NCBI GenBank assembly: GCA_003635195.1
Contig: PYIY01000036.1
Location: forward strand, 39,840-103,839
Source: Candidatus Poribacteria bacterium
GTDB taxonomy: Bacteria > Poribacteria > WGA-4E > WGA-3G
Length of the DNA stretch: 64,000 nucleotides
Direction: 5' to 3'
The position numbers and the translations under genes were made by a program. Positions 60,397-64,000 of the stretch are shown here, piece after piece. The notes below the pieces were generated by a model that saw only the letters and a list, made by a program, of their open reading frames with translations, was not told the origin of the DNA and did no database searches. Each line of letters opens with the position of its first letter. Position 1 is the stretch's first letter.

Positions 60397-60804
60397 TTAT
60401 CGAAACTGCTCAAGGAAATCAACTGCTGTTACAATGTGAATGCCTTCATAGTTCTGCAGTGGTAACAAGTGTTTCTTATCCCCAGTAACAATGTGGGTTG
60501 CCCCGCCGACAATAGCGCATTCTATGACTTTATCGTCATCAGGGTCCTTGATAATCCTTTCAAGTTTGTTTGTAATTTTAACCATTTGAAGGAAGCCAAG
60601 GAGTCTTGTAACAATTTTTGAGGCACGAAACTGCGAATATTCGAGTTTAGTGGTTAACTTTTCATTGAATTCCGCAATTATTTCAGCGCAGGTTAAGCCT
60701 TCAACGCTATCTGTCATTGCGAGTTTGATGCAATCATAAGGAGTTCCACCCCATACCATACCAGATATCAAAATATTTGTATCATAAACGACTATCGGTC
60801 GCAT
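60397..60804 (-). CDS. PIN-domain toxin (ribonuclease)
   Basis: 135 residues of the 'putative toxin component, PIN family'. It starts RPIVVYDTNILISGMVWGG with the first catalytic Asp and continues with ECAIVGGATHIVTGDKKHLL, where E and D complete the acidic site; IKDPDDDKVIECA adds another acid. PIN toxins cleave RNA. The start codon lies 13 bases inside the upstream antitoxin-like gene, and the same arrangement, with the toxin deleted, is seen at 4478. Confidence 0.92.
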   Translation of the reverse strand: MRPIVVYDTNILISGMVWGGTPYDCIKLAMTDSVEGLTCAEIIAEFNEKLTTKLEYSQFRASKIVTRLLGFLQMVKITNKLERIIKDPDDDKVIECAIVGGATHIVTGDKKHLLPLQNYEGIHIVTAVDFLEQFR

Positions 60805-61049
60805 TCCCTGTCCTCATGAACGAGGTCGTCAATAAAATCTATTCGTTCTTCTTCGGTCATAGCATCCCAATCTAACCCTCGCTCTGCACATATTTTACGG
60901 ATCTTTGCTTGGCCGTACTGTATCTGTTCGGCATGTTCGGCATGCGCCTGTTCTGCCAGTGTAGTGAGTACCACAATTTTCTCTTCAGGTGGAATCTGCT
61001 GGATAAAATCAATAATTTGTTCTGTTGTTAAATTAACAGTAAATTCCAT
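60792..61049 (-). CDS. Antitoxin-like protein with the MTEEERIDF C-terminal motif
   Basis: 85 residues: an N-terminal segment (LTTEQIIDFIQQIPPEEKIV) that may dimerise or bind DNA, and a C-terminal RGLDWDAMTEEERIDFIDDL followed by VHEDRECDR. The gene overlaps the PIN toxin by 13 bases, placing it as the antitoxin. The protein at 4251 shares the C-terminal third but not the N-terminal half. I do not know a named family for this motif; its function is inferred from position. Confidence 0.8.
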   Translation of the reverse strand: MEFTVNLTTEQIIDFIQQIPPEEKIVVLTTLAEQAHAEHAEQIQYGQAKIRKICAERGLDWDAMTEEERIDFIDDLVHEDRECDR

Positions 61050-61089
61050 TTTAATTTCTCCTTTTAATCCGTGTGGTAAGCGCGGTTAT

Positions 61090-61150
61090 AAATGCAGATC
61101 GCATTTGGGGTTTTTGATAGGGTGTTTCTTCAAGTACGCCGCAAAACCGC
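61090..61150 (+). repeat. Dispersed repeat family B (copy 3)
   Basis: AAATGCAGATCGCATTTGGG, GTTTTTGATAGGGTG and TTTCTTCAAGTACGCCGCAA match 49561 in the same orientation and 53025 reversed. It is flanked by GCGCGGTT and AACCGCGC, which form an outer stem. Confidence 0.7.
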
Positions 61151-61160
61151 GCTTGTTGTT

Positions 61161-62165
61161 TTACCGTTCGGGACGCGCAGGGATGCCTGCCTCTGCGGAT
61201 TCGTAAATGAGATCCATCAATTCGGACTGGATGATCCCGTTCATCGGACTCGTCCGGGGTTCTGCTCTGCCCATAAGCGTATCAATGAAGTTGTCGTCAG
61301 GCGAACCAGCAGACATATCATCTGTAATCGGCGGCGGATCTAACGCTTCGCCACCCTTCCAAACGCGGATCCAACCGCCACCCCAACCATCAACTTCGAT
61401 GCGACCGTTCTCAAAGACTAACGCCATGTGTGTGCCACCCGGACTCGGACAATTGCCACTCACCGCCATCGCCGCGAGGACACCGTTTTCAAACTTGACG
61501 TTGATCGACGAGTTAATGTCTACATCTCGGTCTTGATTATCGGTATAAGCATAGACTTCAGCGACTTTCGATTCGACTGCCCAGCAGAGGCTATTAAGAA
61601 GATGTGCACCGCTATCGTACGCCTGTCCACCCCCGGCGAGTTTCGGATTCTGTCGCCATGTTCCCGTTGTGCCGCCTTTCCAGCCTTGTGTGATGTAGCC
61701 GATGACTAATTCTAATTTACCGAATTCGCCGCTGCGGACGACCTCTCGGGTGTAGTAGAAGTTCGGTGTGCATGGCGTATTGTAGCCGATGGTAAGTGTG
61801 AGTCCAGTCTCTTCTACTTTCTCCGCAAGGGTATACGCATCTTTAGAAGCCGTAACCATCGGTTTTTCCATCAACACGTGGCACCCGGCTTCAAGTGCCT
61901 GCATCCCCTGTTCAAAATGGAGTGTGTGCGGTGTAGAGATCACCACCGCGTCCGGTGTTGTCTCCTTGAGCATTTTACCGATGTCGTCATAGGCACCGGG
62001 ACGTGGGCTGAGATCGGGCAGATTCCGATCAATGTAGCCTTTGGCGATGTCTGTATTCACATCACAAGTTCCGACGATTTGTACGTCGGCATTTTCGTTC
62101 ATACGTCTGGCGTGGCCTGAGGAGTTTCCGCCACACCCAATCATGGCAAGTCGGATCTTCGCCAT
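61161..62165 (-). CDS. Gfo/Idh/MocA family oxidoreductase
   Basis: 334 residues. The NAD(P)-binding start is RLAMIGCGGNSSGHARRMN, and the family hallmark is HVLMEKPMVTAS near residue 95. Other usual features are AYDSGAHLLNSLCWAVES and a C-terminal beta-sheet domain. Members act on sugars or inositols. It is distinct from the paralogue at 40970 (different loop and length). The ATG is preceded by AAGGAGAAAA. No isomerase gene accompanies it; a PhyH-type gene lies upstream on the same strand. Confidence 0.92.
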   Translation of the reverse strand: MAKIRLAMIGCGGNSSGHARRMNENADVQIVGTCDVNTDIAKGYIDRNLPDLSPRPGAYDDIGKMLKETTPDAVVISTPHTLHFEQGMQALEAGCHVLMEKPMVTASKDAYTLAEKVEETGLTLTIGYNTPCTPNFYYTREVVRSGEFGKLELVIGYITQGWKGGTTGTWRQNPKLAGGGQAYDSGAHLLNSLCWAVESKVAEVYAYTDNQDRDVDINSSINVKFENGVLAAMAVSGNCPSPGGTHMALVFENGRIEVDGWGGGWIRVWKGGEALDPPPITDDMSAGSPDDNFIDTLMGRAEPRTSPMNGIIQSELMDLIYESAEAGIPARPER

Positions 62166-62184
62166 ATTTTTCTCCTTGTTTTTT

Positions 62185-62240
62185 AAGTTGTCAGTTATCA
62201 GTTTTCGGTTTTCAGTTAAAGAGGTTTCTTATGAGATGAA
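62185..62240. repeat. Dispersed palindromic repeat family D fragment
   Basis: AGTTGTCAGTTATCAGTTTT and CGGTTTTCAGTTAAAGAGG lead into ACACCTCTTT, forming a small imperfect stem with AAAGAGGT. Same family as 42029 and 56736. Confidence 0.55.
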
Positions 62241-62268
62241 CACCTCTTTTTGATAGCTGCTCCGAAAC

Positions 62269-63090
62269 CTAATAAACGAGTGGGCTTTCATGCTGAGACT
62301 TCGCTAAATCGGCGACACTGATTGCGCCATCGCCGAACACCCGCGTAAAGATATGCCCGCCATGCGACTGTGTGTCTCCGTGCATGTAGCAGACGCTGAA
62401 AGCGCGTCGCGGAATATCCGTGTCGTTCGTGCCAGAACTGTGCAGCATCCAATTGTGGAGTAAGACGACTTCTCCCGCCTTCAACTCCATCGGTAGCGGT
62501 GTAGCCTTTGCGACGATGTCGTCGATGTGTTCTTGTGTAAGAAACCCGGAGCCATTTTCAGGGTTGATGAGCCTGCTATGCGACTTCGGAATGATATGCA
62601 CACAGCCGTTCGCGATCGTTGCCGGATCTAAAGCGGTGTAAATCGTGATCTGCGGGTCGCGGTCGAGATCCCGCCACCTGTCTTGATGCCAGGTGAGTTG
62701 CGTGCCCTCGTGTGCGGGTTTATTCATAAACATTGCGCGGAAACAGGCAACTGGGGTATCATCTCCATAGATTTTTGCGCAAACCTCTTCAAAAACCGGT
62801 TTCTGGAGATATTCCAAAAAGATCGGATCAAGTTCAAGGTTCTGAATTTTCCGATAGAGTAATGTCGCGCCTTTGTGTCCTTTCGACTGCGGTCCCGGGG
62901 CGTTTTTGCCGGGTTCCCGGTCGAGTTGCATCATGATCTGGTCGTAATCCAGGGGTGCTGTACCGAGCATGATGTCATCCATCCGCTGCTGGATTTGTGC
63001 AAGTTCGGCATCCGTTGCGACTTGTCCGATGCGGACGTAGCCGTTTTCCGAAAAATGTTCCCACTGTTCATCTGTTATCTGGTGTTCCAT
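62269..63090 (-). CDS. Phytanoyl-CoA dioxygenase (PhyH) family protein
   Basis: About 273 residues from the ATG at 63090, which follows GGGAGG by seven bases; an extension to 63171 lacks such a site. The Fe(II)/2-oxoglutarate site is visible: His and Asp in LTWHQDRW, the distal His in VVLLHNWMLHSSG and the oxoglutarate-binding Arg in PRRAFSVCYMHG. The N-terminal QWEHFSENGYVRIG is typical of PhyH proteins. These enzymes hydroxylate diverse small molecules; the family is strongly expanded in Poribacteria. The substrate is unknown. Confidence 0.92.
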   Translation of the reverse strand: MEHQITDEQWEHFSENGYVRIGQVATDAELAQIQQRMDDIMLGTAPLDYDQIMMQLDREPGKNAPGPQSKGHKGATLLYRKIQNLELDPIFLEYLQKPVFEEVCAKIYGDDTPVACFRAMFMNKPAHEGTQLTWHQDRWRDLDRDPQITIYTALDPATIANGCVHIIPKSHSRLINPENGSGFLTQEHIDDIVAKATPLPMELKAGEVVLLHNWMLHSSGTNDTDIPRRAFSVCYMHGDTQSHGGHIFTRVFGDGAISVADLAKSQHESPLVY

Positions 63091-63256
63091 GCTGTGCCTC
63101 CCAGTTGAGCATGTCGCGGTTTTAACATTTGTATAACAAGTTTTGCCCTTTGAATATAAATCGGACTGCAAATTGCGTCAAGAGTCTGTGTACAAAGTAT
63201 AACATATATTTTAAGATGTTTAAAAGAAAATTGCAATCTTGTTATTATATACCACA

Positions 63257-63407
63257 TGACTTACGCAAATTGCGCAGAAAAGGGGAAACCTATTGGATGC
63301 AAAATGCTTTGCAGTGAGAGTATTTCTTTTTTTAAGAAACACCCCAGCAAAAACACCCCCTAAATCCCCTTATCAGGGGGACTTTAAGAGGAAATGCGTA
63401 AGTCCTA
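63257..63407. mobile_element. MITE family A (copy 3) with nested family B and C repeats
   Basis: GACTTACGCA (63258-63267) and TGCGTAAGTCCTA (63395-63407) are the terminal repeats of the 21508 element. Inside lie a family B fragment (AAGAAACACCCCAGCAAAAA, near 63334) and a reversed family C copy (CCCCCTAAATCCCC...CAGGGGG, 63353-63384). The layering shows repeated insertion in the same spacer. Confidence 0.6.
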
Positions 63408-63502
63408 TTTTAAATAATGCAACCTTTTGAAATCTAAGTTACGTCACTACAATCAATGGATGTTAAATTTCGGGCGAGTTGTTATTCACAAACTGAACGG
63501 CC

Positions 63503-64000
63503 TGAAGTGCCACCCTTTATTTAGACCAAAATTTAGCAAAGTTAAGAGAAGGTTTGTCTTTGAAATTCGAGAGGCGTCAGATACCCTAACGCCGAATGTG
63601 GGCGTTTATAGTTATACACCTGTGTGATAAAATGATCGATGCGTTCTTGAGCCTCGGTAATATCTCGGTAATCATTGAGGTGAACTTCTTCTTCCTTGAG
63701 GGTTCGGATCAACCTTTCGGCGTACCCGTTCTCCCAAGGACACCCTCTGCGAGCGACTGAAATCTGAATACCGTGTTCTTTGAGTCTCGAAAGATAAGCA
63801 CTTGAAAGATACTGCACGCCTTGATCGGAGTGATGAATCTCCGGAACCCTGTCGTCTAAAGCTTGCTCTAAGGGTTCCAACGTCAGAGATTGCGTCAAGT
63901 GTTGACTGAGTTTCCACCCTCTGATCATGCGCGTGAAGACATCCATGAGCAGAGCGAGATAGATGAAGCGGTGCTTGAGGTGGACGTAGGTGTTATCGCC
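63503..64000 (-). mobile_element. IS3-type insertion sequence, right end and part of the transposase; continues beyond the window
   Basis: The sequence TGAAGTGCCACCC at 63503 begins with TG and resembles IS3-family inverted repeats. It lies 39 bases beyond the transposase stop codon. The other end and the orfA part are outside the window, so completeness cannot be judged. Confidence 0.55.
63542..64000 (-). CDS. IS3-family transposase, C-terminal integrase core (partial)
   Basis: The minus-strand frame is open to the end of the window, giving 152 residues of an rve-type DDE integrase core. The first Asp is in GDNTYVHLKHRFIYLALLMD, the second in EIHHSDQGVQYLSSAY and the Glu in ENGYAERLIRTLKEEEVHL, with the ending YNYKRPHSALGYLTPLEF. 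All three catalytic residues are present. The N-terminal part lies beyond base 64000. Confidence 0.93.
   Translation of the reverse strand, partial: GDNTYVHLKHRFIYLALLMDVFTRMIRGWKLSQHLTQSLTLEPLEQALDDRVPEIHHSDQGVQYLSSAYLSRLKEHGIQISVARRGCPWENGYAERLIRTLKEEEVHLNDYRDITEAQERIDHFITQVYNYKRPHSALGYLTPLEFQRQTFS

Noticed and set aside
1..64000. tRNA, rRNA and riboswitch genes
   Set aside because: No cloverleaf-type T-loop sequence, rRNA segment or recognisable riboswitch consensus was noticed by eye; a covariance-model scan would be decisive.

Overview
The window looks like a chromosomal segment of an uncultured, Gram-negative-type environmental bacterium with roughly balanced base composition. The gene mix resembles what I know of Candidatus Poribacteria: a sulfatase, a phytanoyl-CoA dioxygenase, Gfo/Idh/MocA oxidoreductases, sugar-phosphate isomerase/epimerase TIM barrels, LamG and TPR proteins, many toxin-antitoxin fragments, and intergenic spaces full of short palindromic repeats. 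This assignment is inference; no rRNA or tRNA gene was seen to confirm it.

Layout. 1-500: tail of an ABC-transporter binding protein. 520-10566: a type I restriction-modification locus (hsdM, hsdS, hsdR) whose interior holds toxin-antitoxin pieces, an ATPase plus TOPRIM-like pair and an intact UPF0175/PIN pair. 10608-11130: a DUF433/DUF5615 toxin-antitoxin pair. 11238-18698 (minus): a five-gene run with a PPi-type phosphofructokinase, a thiamine-diphosphate enzyme, a trypsin-TPR protein and a glycosidase-like protein. 18970-21482: two tandem MacB-type permeases. 21652-24621: Uma2 nuclease, NucS-like nuclease, DUF2283 protein and D12 adenine methylase. 24805-28443: a sugar-acid module (enolase-superfamily dehydratase, KDG-type kinase, 2-hydroxyacid dehydrogenase). 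28528-33739: coiled-coil membrane protein, MFS carrier, sulfite-oxidase-like enzyme, a nuclease-fold protein and a sulfatase. 34195-39110: PaaK/CapK-type ligase, a nucleotidyltransferase-DUF89 fusion, and HicAB. 39240-43139: LamG protein, sugar isomerases and an oxidoreductase. 43165-43612: a highly structured, protein-less element resembling a HEARO/omega-RNA of the IS200/IS605 superfamily. 43619-50827: MutL/GlmL-type ATPase, secreted protein, BatC/BatD-like pair, CopD-like protein and a TPR-UPF0175 fusion. 51364-52721: broken tnpB. 52722-53542: gene-free DNA with iteron-like repeats. 53543-63090: membrane protein, comEC, alcohol dehydrogenase, argB, an unknown conserved protein, an antitoxin/PIN pair, oxidoreductase and PhyH protein. 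63503-64000: an IS3-type transposase running off the end.

Themes. Sugar and sugar-acid breakdown genes recur and probably serve polysaccharide scavenging. Defence genes and toxin-antitoxin modules recur, several of them fused or truncated. At least four dispersed intergenic repeat families are present, some with terminal inverted repeats or compensating hairpins. The strongest candidates for something undescribed are the C-terminal KLATTWA tag shared by two secreted proteins, the stand-alone structured RNA element, the nucleotidyltransferase-DUF89 fusion, and the antitoxin family ending in the MTxEERIDF motif.
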